DNA of 39,122 nucleotides. Origin: Roseisolibacter sp. H3M3-2. GTDB taxonomy: Bacteria; Gemmatimonadota; Gemmatimonadetes; Gemmatimonadales; Gemmatimonadaceae. The translations under genes were made by a program, and so were the position numbers. The notes under the pieces are model-generated. The model searched no databases. It saw only the letters and a program-made list of their open reading frames with translations, and was not told where the DNA came from. Of the stretch, positions 1 to 8,244 are shown piece after piece. Within the stretch, counting starts at the first letter, position 1. The number at the start of each line of letters is the position of its first letter. The DNA lies in the NCBI RefSeq assembly GCF_029211165.1, contig NZ_JARGEK010000006.1:1-39122 (forward strand). The letters are read 5' to 3'.

Positions 1-10
1 CGCTGACGCG

Positions 11-268
11 TCAGCGCGCCAGGTCGGTCGCCGCGGCGGCCGCCGCCGGCGGGGCGAACTGGCGCCGCAGGTCGACCGTCAGCGCCGCCGCCTCGCGCGC
101 CGCACGGATCGCCGCCCGCCAGAGCTGCTCGCTCGGCACCGTGTCCGAGGAGAGCGGGGGGCGCGGCTCGACCGACGACGCCAACGCGTCGCCGACGACG
201 GCCCCCCCCGCCCGCGCTCCCTCCGCCGCCACCGGGGGGTCGCCCCGGAACTCGCGCTCGTGCTGCAT
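11..268 (-). CDS. Small hypothetical protein (85 aa)
   Basis: I do not recognise this protein. The reading frame opens at an ATG preceded by AGGGA about four bases upstream, and closes on a TGA near the left edge of the window. The N-terminal half is Ala/Gly/Pro-rich. The C-terminal half (SEQLWRAAIRAAREAAALTV and on) looks like an amphipathic helix followed by an Ala-rich tail. There is no signal peptide. It lies about 70 bp downstream of the decarboxylase on the same strand and could be its operon partner. Coding is supported only by the ribosome site and plausible composition. High-GC sequence makes spurious ORFs common, so confidence is moderate. Confidence 0.45.
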   Translation of the reverse strand: MQHEREFRGDPPVAAEGARAGGAVVGDALASSVEPRPPLSSDTVPSEQLWRAAIRAAREAAALTVDLRRQFAPPAAAAAATDLAR

Positions 269-339
269 GGGTCCCTGCCGCGCCGGACACGCCCTCTCCA
301 GGGGCCGCGCACCGTCGCGCCGCCCCGACTGCCAGGACG

Positions 340-1905
340 TCAGGGCATGTCGGGTGCCACGGCCGCGCCCGCGGGCGTGCTCGTCGCGCCGGCGGCCCGC
401 CGCGCCGCCCACTCCGCCCGCCCCGCGGCGTCGAGCCCGGCCAGCAGCGCCTCCAGGTGCGCGTCCCCGGTGCGCGGGTTCATCACCGTCACGCGCAGCA
501 CCCGCCGCCCGTCGAGCACCGTCGCCGTGATCCAGCCGGCGCCCGAGCGGTTGTAGCGCGCCCGCAGCGCGTGCTGCAGCGCGTCCAGCGCCGCGTCGTC
601 CGCGCCGTCGTCGCGCGCCCCGGTCCAGCGGAAGCACAGGATGTTCGACTCGGGCGCGTGCAGCGGCTCGAACGCCGGGTGCGCCGCCAGCCGCGCGTGC
701 AGCCGCGCCGCCGTCGCGCACAGGTGGTCGAACAGCGCCCCCAGCCCGTCGGCGCCGTGGCGCTGCAGCGCCACCCACACCTTCAGCGCGTCGAACCGCC
801 GCGAGCACTGGAACGAGCGGATCCCCTGGTCCCACACCCGCGGCGCGGCGTCGAACTCCTCCGCCTCGTGCTGCGCCGGCGCGTGGAACAGGTACGGCGC
901 CTTCTGCGCGAATGCCGCCTCCAGCCACCGCTCCTCGCGCACCAGCACCACGCCCGCCGCCAGCGGGAGCAGCAGCATCTTGTGCGGGTCCCACGCCAGC
1001 GAGTGCGCGCGCTCGACCCCGCGCAGCCGCCCCCGGTGCCCGGCCGACAGCAGCGCCGACGCCCCGTGCGCGCCGTCCACGTGCAGCCAGTGCCCGCGGC
1101 GCCCGCACGCGTCCGCGACCGCCGCCAGGTCGTCGAACGCCCCCGTCGCCGTCGAGCCGGCGGTCGCGACCACCGCCATCACCGCCCGCCCCGACGCGTC
1201 CAGCTCCGCCAGCGTGCGCTCCAGCGCCTCGGCGTCCATCCGGTGGTCGCGCGACGGCACGGTCACCACGTTCCGCAGCCCGATCCCCATCTCGCCCGCC
1301 GCGCGGCTCACGGCGTAGTGCGCGTGCTCCCCGCACACCAGCACCGGCGGCTCGGCGCCCACCCCGTCGGTCCAGACGTCGGGGATCGCGCGGCTCCGCG
1401 CCGCCAGCAGCGCGGCGAACGTCGCCTCCGTCCCCCCCGACGTCAGCGTCCCGCCGGCCCGCGGCCCGAACCCGGCGAGCTCGGCCATCCAGTGGACCAC
1501 CGCCCCCTCCACCGCGGTCCCGCTCGGCGACATCTCCGACACGGCCACCGACTGGTTCAGCGCCGCCACCAGCATCTCGGCCCAGATCGCCACCGGGAGC
1601 GGCGGCGACACCTGGTGCCCCATCGCCATCGGGTGGTAGAGGCGGTTGGCCTCCCCCACTACGTCCCCGGCCAGCCGGTCGAGCACCTCGGCGAGCGGCC
1701 GCCCGCCGCGCGGGAGCGGCTCGCGGAACCGTGCCGCCAGCTCGGCGGGCCCGAGCGCCGGCGCCACCGCCCCCTCCCCGGCCGACGCGGCGGCCAGGTA
1801 GGCGGCGGCCAGCTCCACGAACTGGTGCCCCGCGGCGGCGCTGGCGTCGGCGTCGAGCGCGGCCAGCACGGCCGGGGCGTCGGGATGGCGGTCGGGTGGC
1901 GTCAT
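340..1905 (-). CDS. PLP-dependent group II amino-acid decarboxylase
   Basis: This 521-residue protein belongs to the pyridoxal-dependent decarboxylase group II family (aromatic-amino-acid, glutamate and related decarboxylases). Visible landmarks are SGGTEATFAALLAAR around residue 156 (phosphate cup), the cofactor-stacking His near 196 in EHAHYAVSRAAG, HVDGAHG with Asp 277 pairing the pyridine nitrogen, and the Schiff-base Lys 309 in WDPHK. It should be cytoplasmic and release CO2 and an amine. The substrate cannot be read from sequence. I chose the ATG at 1905: it leaves out eight extra residues, and TACGTTTC lies four bases upstream, suggesting a leaderless transcript. It is divergent from the M16 pair. 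Confidence 0.9.
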   Translation of the reverse strand: MTPPDRHPDAPAVLAALDADASAAAGHQFVELAAAYLAAASAGEGAVAPALGPAELAARFREPLPRGGRPLAEVLDRLAGDVVGEANRLYHPMAMGHQVSPPLPVAIWAEMLVAALNQSVAVSEMSPSGTAVEGAVVHWMAELAGFGPRAGGTLTSGGTEATFAALLAARSRAIPDVWTDGVGAEPPVLVCGEHAHYAVSRAAGEMGIGLRNVVTVPSRDHRMDAEALERTLAELDASGRAVMAVVATAGSTATGAFDDLAAVADACGRRGHWLHVDGAHGASALLSAGHRGRLRGVERAHSLAWDPHKMLLLPLAAGVVLVREERWLEAAFAQKAPYLFHAPAQHEAEEFDAAPRVWDQGIRSFQCSRRFDALKVWVALQRHGADGLGALFDHLCATAARLHARLAAHPAFEPLHAPESNILCFRWTGARDDGADDAALDALQHALRARYNRSGAGWITATVLDGRRVLRVTVMNPRTGDAHLEALLAGLDAAGRAEWAARRAAGATSTPAGAAVAPDMP

Positions 1906-1909
1906 GGCC

Positions 1910-1917
1910 GAAACGTA
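1910..1917 (-). promoter_or_regulatory. TAnnTTT-type -7/-10 element, decarboxylase gene
   Basis: TACGTTTC on the minus strand ends four bases before the ATG of the decarboxylase. This fits the TAnnTTTG element of FCB-group sigma factors and would put the transcription start on the start codon itself. There is no convincing TTTG at -33. The function is inferred. Confidence 0.4.
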
Positions 1918-1967
1918 GGCGCGCGCCAACCGTACGACGACGAGCGGAGGGGGGCGTGATTCACATG

Positions 1968-2000
1968 TTTGCGCCAGATTCTCCGGCGGCCGTACCTTTC
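1968..2000 (+). promoter_or_regulatory. FCB-type promoter of the M16 peptidase operon
   Basis: TTTG at 1968-1971 is followed after 21 bases by TACCTTTC at 1993-2000. This matches the Bacteroidetes-type consensus TTTG-N19-21-TAnnTTTG closely. The predicted start is near 2005, giving a leader of about 30 nt before the GTG at 2037 with GAGGA at 2028-2032. Confidence 0.5.
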
Positions 2001-2036
2001 GGTCCCCACCCCCGCCTCACCTTTCCCGAGGACCCC

Positions 2037-3440
2037 GTGACGCGTCGATCCCGCACGCGCCTGGCCGGGCTGCTCGCCGTCCCGCTCGTGGCCGGCGCCC
2101 CGCTCCCGGCCACGCTCGCGGCCCAGCAGCCCGCCCCCGCCGCCGAAGGCCCGCTCCCCGCGAAGATCCCGCTCGAGCGCTACCAGCTCCCCAACGGGCT
2201 CACCGTCATCCTCAACGAGGACCACTCGGCGCAGGTCGTCACCGTCGACGTGTGGTACGACGTCGGCGCGCGCAACGAGCGGCCCGGGCGCAGCGGCTTC
2301 GCGCACCTGTTCGAGCACATGATGTTCCAGGGCTCGTCCAACGTGAAGAAGGGCGAGCACTTCCAGCTCGTCGAGCGCGCCGGCGGGAGCATGAACGGCT
2401 CCACGCAGATCGACCGCACGAACTACTTCCAGACGCTCCCGTCGAACCGCCTGAACCTCGGGCTGTGGCTGGAGGCCGACCGCATGCGCTCCCTCGCGGT
2501 CACGCCCGAGAACCTCAAGAACCAGCAGGAGGCGGTGAAGGAGGAGCGCCGGCTGCGCTTCGACAACCAGCCGTACATCGGCACCGTCCTCCTCTCGCTG
2601 GCCGCCGCGTACGACCCGAAGACCTGCTTCGCCTACGGCCACGAGCTGATCGGCTCGATGGACGACCTCAACGCGGCGAAGGTCGAGGACGTGCAGGCGT
2701 TCTTCAAGCAGTACTACGCGCCCAACAACGCGACGCTCGTCCTCACCGGCGACTTCCAGCCCGCCGAGGCGAAGCGGCTGATCACGCAGTACTTCGGCGA
2801 CATCGCGCGCGTCGACGCGCCGCCGCCGGTGCAGTGCGACCAGCCCTTCAACCCGGGCGAGCAGCGCCGCCGCGTCACCGACGCCAAGGCCACGCTCCCG
2901 GCGACGTTCACCGTCTGGCGCATCCCCGAGACGAAGCACGCCGACACGCCGGCGCTCCAGTTCCTCGCCACGATCCTCGGCCAGGGGGAGAGCTCGCGCC
3001 TCAACAAGGCGATCGCCCGCGAGGCCAAGGCGGCGCTCGGGCTGCAGACCTTCCTCAACGCGGTCGGCCCGACGCGCGGCCCCGGCACCTTCGGCGTGCT
3101 CGCCATCGCCAACCAGGGCGTCCCCGCCGACTCGCTCGACCGCCTGATCGCGCGCGAGATCGCGCGCATCGCCGAGTCGGGCGTCACCGAGGCCGAGCTG
3201 GCGAAGGCGAAGAACGCCTACCGCGCCAGCACGATCAACACGGCGCAGACCTCGCTCGGCCGCGCCGAGGCGATCCACCACGCGACCATGTTCCTCGGCG
3301 ACCCCGAGGCGGTGAACACCGACATCCGGCGCTACCTCGCCGTGACCGCCGCCGACGTCCAGCGCGTGGCGAAGGCGTACCTCCGCCCGGAGAACGGCCT
3401 CTTCACGCTCATCACCCCGCCCGAGGCCCCGAAGCCGTGA
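2037..3440 (+). CDS. Secreted M16 zinc metallopeptidase, active subunit
   Basis: This 467-residue insulinase/pitrilysin-family peptidase carries the inverted zinc motif HxxEH as H90-L-F-E93-H94, and a downstream Glu near 170 (VKEERR) as third ligand. A hydrophobic signal segment (LAGLLAVPLVAG) followed by an Ala-Gln-Gln cleavage region points to export. The N-terminal peptidase half spans about residues 45-200 and the inactive-type half about 210-440. I chose the GTG at 2037 because GAGGA lies four bases upstream and the signal peptide begins there. An ATG at 1965 would add a polar extension ahead of it. Its stop overlaps the GTG of the next M16 gene (GTGA), so the two are translationally coupled and probably form a heterodimer. 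Confidence 0.93.
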   Translation: MTRRSRTRLAGLLAVPLVAGAPLPATLAAQQPAPAAEGPLPAKIPLERYQLPNGLTVILNEDHSAQVVTVDVWYDVGARNERPGRSGFAHLFEHMMFQGSSNVKKGEHFQLVERAGGSMNGSTQIDRTNYFQTLPSNRLNLGLWLEADRMRSLAVTPENLKNQQEAVKEERRLRFDNQPYIGTVLLSLAAAYDPKTCFAYGHELIGSMDDLNAAKVEDVQAFFKQYYAPNNATLVLTGDFQPAEAKRLITQYFGDIARVDAPPPVQCDQPFNPGEQRRRVTDAKATLPATFTVWRIPETKHADTPALQFLATILGQGESSRLNKAIAREAKAALGLQTFLNAVGPTRGPGTFGVLAIANQGVPADSLDRLIAREIARIAESGVTEAELAKAKNAYRASTINTAQTSLGRAEAIHHATMFLGDPEAVNTDIRRYLAVTAADVQRVAKAYLRPENGLFTLITPPEAPKP

Positions 3441-5533
3441 CGCGCCCGTCCTCGCTCCGCCGCGCGGGCGCGACCGCGCTCGCCCTCACCGCCGTCGCCG
3501 CGTCCGCGCCGGCCGCCGACGCCCAGTACCCGACGAAGCCCCCCGCCGCCGCCGCCGTGCAGCCGGCACAGCTCCCCCCGTTCCAGGAGGAGGTGCTGCC
3601 CAACGGGCTGCGCGTGGTGCTCGTCGAGAACCACCGCGACCCCATCGTCGCCTTCCGCCTCGTCCTCCCCGCCGGCCGCCTCTACGAGCCCAAGGGGAAG
3701 GAGGGGATCTCGGAGATGGCGGCCGGCCTGCTCACCAAGGGCGCCGGCTCGCGCACCGCCGACCAGGTCGCCGAGGCGATCGAGGGCGCCGGCGGCTCGC
3801 TCTCGGGCGCCGCCGACGACGACTTCCTGGCGCTCACCGGCAGCGTGCTCGCCGACCAGACGGCGCTCGCCTTCCAGCTGCTCGGCGACGCGGTCGCGCG
3901 GCCGGCGTTCCCCGACAAGGAGATCGACCTCCTCCGCACGCAGACGCTCTCGGCGCTGCAGCTCGAGCAGTCGCAGCCGGCGTCGATCGCGGCGCGCGTG
4001 TTCGCGGCGGGGCTCTACGGCGACCACCCGTACGGCCGCCGTCCGACCCCCGAGACGGTCCGCGCCATCACGAAGGCCGACCTGACGGCGTTCCAGCAGA
4101 CGCGCCTCCGCCCGCGCGGCGGGCTGCTGGTCATCGCCGGCGACGTCACGCTGGAGCAGGTGCGCGCGCTGGCCGCGCAGCACCTCGCCGGCTGGACCGG
4201 CTACCCGGCGGCCAACCCGGCGTTCGGCGCGCCGCCGACGCGCGCGCGCCCCGAGATCGTGCTGGTGCACCGCCCCGGCTCCGTGCAGTCGAACATCGTC
4301 GTCGGCAACCTCACCGCCGGCCCCGGCGACCCGCAGGTGTTCGCGGCGATGGTCGCCAACAAGGTGCTCGGCGGCGGCAGCGACGCCCGCCTGTTCGACA
4401 TCCTGCGCGAGAAGAAGGGGTGGACCTACGGCGCCTACTCGTCGCTCGCGCGCCCGCGCGGCACGGGCTACTTCAACGCCACCGCCGAGGTGCGCACCGA
4501 GGTCACCGACTCGGCGCTCGTCGAGCTGCTGGCGCAGCTGCGCCGCCTGGGGAACGAGCCGGTGCCGGCGACGGAGCTGGAGAACGCCAAGGGCGCGCTG
4601 GTCGGCATCTTCCCGCTCACCGTCGAGACGGCGCAGCAGGTCGCCGAGCGCGTGGCGTTCGTGAAGACGCGCGGGCTGCCGGGCGACTACCTGCAGACGT
4701 ACCGCACGCGCCTGTCCGGCGTGACCGCGCCGACGCTGCAGGTCGCGGCGCGGCGCTGGGTGCGCCCGCAGCAGGCGCTGGTGGTCGTCGTCGGCGACGG
4801 GCAGAAGATCCACCAGAAGCTCGCCGCCATCGGCAGCGTGCGCATCGTGACGCCGCAGGGCGACGCGATGTCGGTGGCCGACCTGACGCCGCGCGCGAGC
4901 GCGGTGGCGCTCGACGTGTCGCGCCTCGCCGCCCGCCGCGACAGCTTCGTGGTGCGCGTGCAGGGGAACCCGATGGGCGCGTCGGTCTACGAGCTGGCGA
5001 AGGACGCCGACGGCTGGGTGGTGAGGGAGGCGACGACGATCGCCGGCGGGATGATTCAGCAGAACACGACGCTGCGCACCGACGCGTCGCTCGCCCCGCG
5101 CGCGCTCGAGCAGCGCGGCAAGGTGCAGGGGCGCGACACGAAGGCCGACGTCACCTTCGCCGGCGGGCGCGCCAAGGGCGCCGCGCAGACGCCGTCGCCG
5201 CAGGGGATCAAGGACGTCGCCGTCGACGCCGAGCTGCCGGCCGGCACGCTCGACGACAACGCGGCGGCGTTCGCGCTCCCGCTGCTCCGCTGGGCGCCCG
5301 GCGCCAAGCACGTCGTGTCGACCTTCTCGGCCGGCAAGGGCGTCGCGGTGCCGCTCACCTACGAGGTGAAGGGGACCGAGTCGGTGACCGTCCCCGCGGG
5401 CACCTTCGAGGCCTTCCGCATCGAGCAGAGCGGCGGCGACCAGCCGATCGCCTACTTCGTCACGACCGCCGCGCCGCACCGGCTGGTGCGGATCGTGGTG
5501 GCGAACCAGATCGAGATGGCGCTGGCGAAGTGA
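3437..5533 (+). CDS. M16-family partner subunit with extra C-terminal domain
   Basis: This 698-residue secreted protein has two M16 folds (about residues 50-455) but lacks HxxEH. The equivalent position reads GISEMAAGLL. It keeps the substrate-binding Arg/Tyr segment SDARLFDILREKKGWTYGAY, as do the non-catalytic partners of heterodimeric M16 peptidases. Residues from about 498 to the end form an additional beta-rich domain (FVVRVQGNPMGASVYEL, then VPAGTFEAFRIEQ and PHRLVRIV) that resembles DUF3108-like periplasmic domains; that assignment is tentative. The GTG start overlaps the stop of the active subunit. The signal peptide is ATALALTAVAASAPAADAQ. A heptamer inverted repeat follows directly after the stop. 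Confidence 0.92.
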   Translation: MTRPSSLRRAGATALALTAVAASAPAADAQYPTKPPAAAAVQPAQLPPFQEEVLPNGLRVVLVENHRDPIVAFRLVLPAGRLYEPKGKEGISEMAAGLLTKGAGSRTADQVAEAIEGAGGSLSGAADDDFLALTGSVLADQTALAFQLLGDAVARPAFPDKEIDLLRTQTLSALQLEQSQPASIAARVFAAGLYGDHPYGRRPTPETVRAITKADLTAFQQTRLRPRGGLLVIAGDVTLEQVRALAAQHLAGWTGYPAANPAFGAPPTRARPEIVLVHRPGSVQSNIVVGNLTAGPGDPQVFAAMVANKVLGGGSDARLFDILREKKGWTYGAYSSLARPRGTGYFNATAEVRTEVTDSALVELLAQLRRLGNEPVPATELENAKGALVGIFPLTVETAQQVAERVAFVKTRGLPGDYLQTYRTRLSGVTAPTLQVAARRWVRPQQALVVVVGDGQKIHQKLAAIGSVRIVTPQGDAMSVADLTPRASAVALDVSRLAARRDSFVVRVQGNPMGASVYELAKDADGWVVREATTIAGGMIQQNTTLRTDASLAPRALEQRGKVQGRDTKADVTFAGGRAKGAAQTPSPQGIKDVAVDAELPAGTLDDNAAAFALPLLRWAPGAKHVVSTFSAGKGVAVPLTYEVKGTESVTVPAGTFEAFRIEQSGGDQPIAYFVTTAAPHRLVRIVVANQIEMALAK

Positions 5534-5537
5534 GGGG

Positions 5538-5597
5538 CCGCGGCGGGCTGCGGGCTGCGGATTCCACAACCGCAGCCCGCATTCCGCAGTCCGCCGC
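5538..5597. repeat. Heptamer inverted repeat (GCTGCGG type), copy A
   Basis: The left arm is three consecutive heptamers (GCGGCGG, GCTGCGG, GCTGCGG). The right arm, read on the other strand, is four (GCGGCGG, ACTGCGG, AATGCGG, GCTGCGG), around a short ATTCCACAA loop. It fills nearly the whole gap between two convergent stop codons (5533 and 5601), so it could terminate both transcripts. The first 27 bases are identical to the left arm at 28931-28957. Confidence 0.85.
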
Positions 5598-5600
5598 GCG

Positions 5601-6803
5601 TCAGCTTCCCGGGTTCGTCAGCTCGAACTTGAGCGGCACCTGCACCAGCTGCCGCACCGGCTTCCCGTCCTTCACGGCCGGGGAGAAGCGGGCCGACGAG
5701 ACCGCGTCGCGGGCGGCGACGCCGAAGGCGGGGTGCGAGGCGGCGACGATGCCGACGGTCCCGAGCTCGGGGACGCCCGCGGTGTCGACCACGAACTCGA
5801 CGACCGCGTCGCCGGCGGTGCGCGCGCGGCGCAGCGCGTCGGGGTAGTAGGGCGCGATCGGGTTGGTCGAGTCGGCGGCGGCGGCCTGGTCGACCTGGTC
5901 GGCGGTGAAGACCGTCGCCGACGCGACCAGCGCCGCCAGGTCCTCGGCCGTGTAGACCTTCTTCGGCCCCTTACGGCGCGGCTCGGGGACGCGCGTCCAC
6001 AGCGCGATCACGCCGCACGCCTCCTCGCCGCGCGGGCCGCGCAGCTCGACCGGCACCGTCGCGACGCCGCTGTAGACCTCGATCCCCTCGAGGCTGTTCG
6101 GCTGCAGGTTGTCGACGTCGAAGTAGCCCGAGAGCGCGGGCGTGCCGTCGATCCACACGAGCGGGTCGCAGCGGCTGCCGCGGAAGCGGATGCGGCTCCC
6201 CCCCATCCCGGTCTGGATCGCCATCCCGGGGACGACGCGCAGCACGTCGGTGGTGCGCATCGCGTTGCGCCGGTCGATCTCCTCCTTGCCGACGTAGCGC
6301 CCCATGCCGCGGTCGCGCCGCTGGTAGAAGGGGGCGGCCCACCCGGTGTAGCGCACGCGCCGGTCCTTCACGACCACCGTCGACAGCGCCTGCGGCACCG
6401 CGTCGAGCGCGAGCGCCAGCCCCTCGGTCGCCGGCACGTCGAGGTCGCGCGTCGCGGGGCGGTAGCCGATGCGCCGCACGGCGACAGTGGCCTTCCCGTT
6501 CGGCATGCCGGTCACGCGGAAGCGCCCCTCGTCGTCGGTGAAGACGCGGCGCGCCACCACCGCGCCGCCGCCCGGGCCGCGCTGCGGGGTGAGCACGACC
6601 TCGGCGCCGACGACGAGCGTGCCGCCGGGGCCGCGCACGGTGCCGGCGACGGTGCCGGTCGTGTCCTGCGCCCCCGGCGGCGCGGGGCCGCGCGGGAGCC
6701 GGGGGCGGGACGGGTGGCGGGCATGGACGGTCTCCGGGAAGGCGCCGGCGTGCGGCCGGCTCCTCCATGGTGCAGACGCGACGCCGGTCGCGCCATGGTG
6801 CAA
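5601..6803 (-). CDS. Barrel-less TonB-plug / TonB C-terminal fusion protein
   Basis: Three domains follow one another. First is a carboxypeptidase-regulatory-like beta sandwich (GTVAGTVRGPGG to GYRPATRDLDV). Second is a TonB-receptor plug domain (EEIDRRNAMRTTDVLRVVPG, SRIRFRGSRCDPLVWIDGTP, LEGIEVYSG). Third is a TonB C-terminal-like domain (VVEFVVDTAGVPELGTVGIV, ARFSPAVKDGKPV). There is no beta-barrel, so it cannot be a transporter alone. The start is uncertain. GAQDTTGT looks like the residue pattern just after a signal-peptidase site, but no hydrophobic segment or ATG precedes it in frame. The TTG at 6803 is the nearest usable codon (400 aa), and an ATG at 6725 lies in another frame. A frameshift or lost signal peptide is possible. 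Mature sequence from about 6680 down is certain. Confidence 0.75.
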   Translation of the reverse strand: MHHGATGVASAPWRSRPHAGAFPETVHARHPSRPRLPRGPAPPGAQDTTGTVAGTVRGPGGTLVVGAEVVLTPQRGPGGGAVVARRVFTDDEGRFRVTGMPNGKATVAVRRIGYRPATRDLDVPATEGLALALDAVPQALSTVVVKDRRVRYTGWAAPFYQRRDRGMGRYVGKEEIDRRNAMRTTDVLRVVPGMAIQTGMGGSRIRFRGSRCDPLVWIDGTPALSGYFDVDNLQPNSLEGIEVYSGVATVPVELRGPRGEEACGVIALWTRVPEPRRKGPKKVYTAEDLAALVASATVFTADQVDQAAAADSTNPIAPYYPDALRRARTAGDAVVEFVVDTAGVPELGTVGIVAASHPAFGVAARDAVSSARFSPAVKDGKPVRQLVQVPLKFELTNPGS

Positions 6804-6938
6804 CGGTGCGCGTCCGGTGCGGCCGTGGGGCGAGCGTGCGGCGGGCCGGCGCGGGTGTGGCGCCGGTCGCGCCAGCGTTATCGTACACCGCCCGCGCCCC
6901 GGCGTCCCGCCGGGTCCCGTCCGCCGCCGCCCCGCGCC

Positions 6939-8174
6939 ATGACCGACCGCCGCCCCGACGCCTCCGGCGACGCCCACGGACCCCCGGGACCCGGGTTCCC
7001 CTTCGGCACGCCGTTCGACGCGGCCGCGTCCGACGACGCGCTGCTCGACGCGGTGGGGACGCTCCCCGCCGAGCAGCCGGCGCCCGACGGCGCGCTGGAG
7101 ACCGACATGACGCTGTGGGCGGTGGTGTTCGCCGGCGGCATCGGCTCGCGCTTCTGGCCGCTCAGCACCCCGGAGCGCCCGAAGCAGCTGCTCGCCCTGG
7201 TCGGCGACCGCCCGCTGATCGCCGAGTCGGTGGGTCGCCTCGCGCCGGCGATCCCGCCCGAGCGCGTGCTGGTGCTGACGAGCGCCGACATCGCCGACGC
7301 GCTGCACGCCGCGATCCCCGACGTGCCGGCGGCCAACATGCTGATCGAGCCGCGCCCGATGGGGACCGCGGCCGCGCTGGCGTGGGGCGCGCAGACGATC
7401 GCCGACCGCGTGGGGCGCCGCGCGACGTTCGTGGCGATGCACGCCGACCTCGCGGTCGGCTACCCGGACGAGCTGCGGCGCGTGCTCAAGCGCGCGGCGG
7501 TGCTGGCGTCCACCGAGCACGCGCTGGTCGCCGTGGGCGCGCAGCCGACGCGCCCCGAGACGGGGTTCGGCTACCTCCTCCCCCGCCCCGACCCGGCGCC
7601 CCCGCGCGACGGCCCGCGCCCGGTGGCGCGCTTCGTCGAGAAGCCGGGGGCGATCCTCGCCGAGGAGCTGATCGCGCAGGGCGCGCTCTGGAACACGGGG
7701 ATCGTCGTCGCGCAGGCGGGGCACGTGCTGGAGGCGCTCGAGGAGCGCACCCCCGAGCTGTCGCCGGGGCTCGCCGCGCTCGCGGCCGGGAAGCTCGACC
7801 GCTTCTCGGGGCTGATCCAGGCGGTGTCGATCGAGCGCGGGCTCCTGGAGCGCAGCGACGACCTGCAGATGCTCCCCGCCGACTTCGGGTGGGACGACGT
7901 CGGCACATGGGCGTCGCTGCGCCGCGTGCGCGAGCTCGACGACACCGGCAACGGCGTGTGGGGCCCCGCGCACCTCGTCGACGCGTCGAGCTGCGTCGTG
8001 CACGCCGACGGCGGCACCACCGTCGTCCTCTACGGCCTGTCGGGGATGCTCGTCGTCGCGCGCCCCGGCCTGACGTTCGTCACGTCGCTGGATCGCGCCG
8101 CCGAGCTGAATCCCCTGCTCAACGCGCTGCCGGACGAGCTGGCGAACCGCACGAGGAAAGACCCATTGCAGTAG
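6939..8174 (+). CDS. manC: Mannose-1-phosphate guanylyltransferase
   Basis: This is a nucleotidyltransferase that makes GDP-mannose from GTP and mannose-1-phosphate in the cytoplasm, feeding mannosylation and polysaccharide synthesis. The signature VVFAGGIGSRFWPLSTPERP, the GTAAALAWGAQTI segment, FVEKPGAI and the GWDDVGTWASL motif identify the mannose-specific family. The short form (about 355 aa) indicates the single-domain enzyme without the isomerase domain. The ATG at 6939 gives 411 residues with a 56-residue acidic, Ala-rich extension whose codon pattern looks coding. An internal ATG at 7107, with GGAG six bases upstream, gives the usual family length and is a real alternative. The GT2/GT-C pair at 12.3-14.3 kb could use the product. 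Confidence 0.9.
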   Translation: MTDRRPDASGDAHGPPGPGFPFGTPFDAAASDDALLDAVGTLPAEQPAPDGALETDMTLWAVVFAGGIGSRFWPLSTPERPKQLLALVGDRPLIAESVGRLAPAIPPERVLVLTSADIADALHAAIPDVPAANMLIEPRPMGTAAALAWGAQTIADRVGRRATFVAMHADLAVGYPDELRRVLKRAAVLASTEHALVAVGAQPTRPETGFGYLLPRPDPAPPRDGPRPVARFVEKPGAILAEELIAQGALWNTGIVVAQAGHVLEALEERTPELSPGLAALAAGKLDRFSGLIQAVSIERGLLERSDDLQMLPADFGWDDVGTWASLRRVRELDDTGNGVWGPAHLVDASSCVVHADGGTTVVLYGLSGMLVVARPGLTFVTSLDRAAELNPLLNALPDELANRTRKDPLQ

Positions 8175-8239
8175 CAACTGCCAGGAATCGGATGAGACGG
8201 ATCAGATCTGATCCGTCTCATCCGATTCCTGGTCGTTGC
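8174..8239. repeat. Perfect 52-bp palindrome between convergent genes
   Basis: Positions 8181-8206 and 8207-8232 are exact reverse complements with no loop. Weaker GCAAC/GTTGC arms extend it to 8174-8239. The arm carries near-direct repeats GGATGAGAC and GGATCAGAT. It occupies the gap between the stops at 8174 and 8245 and probably acts as a two-way terminator, although there is no T-tract. Confidence 0.85.
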
Positions 8240-8244
8240 CAAGC

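Noticed and set aside
11-1336. Long minus-strand frame overlapping the decarboxylase
   Set aside because: Composition is Gly/Arg/Ala repeats without any motif, and it lies in a different frame of a clear decarboxylase gene. Only the terminal 85 codons were kept as a possible small gene.
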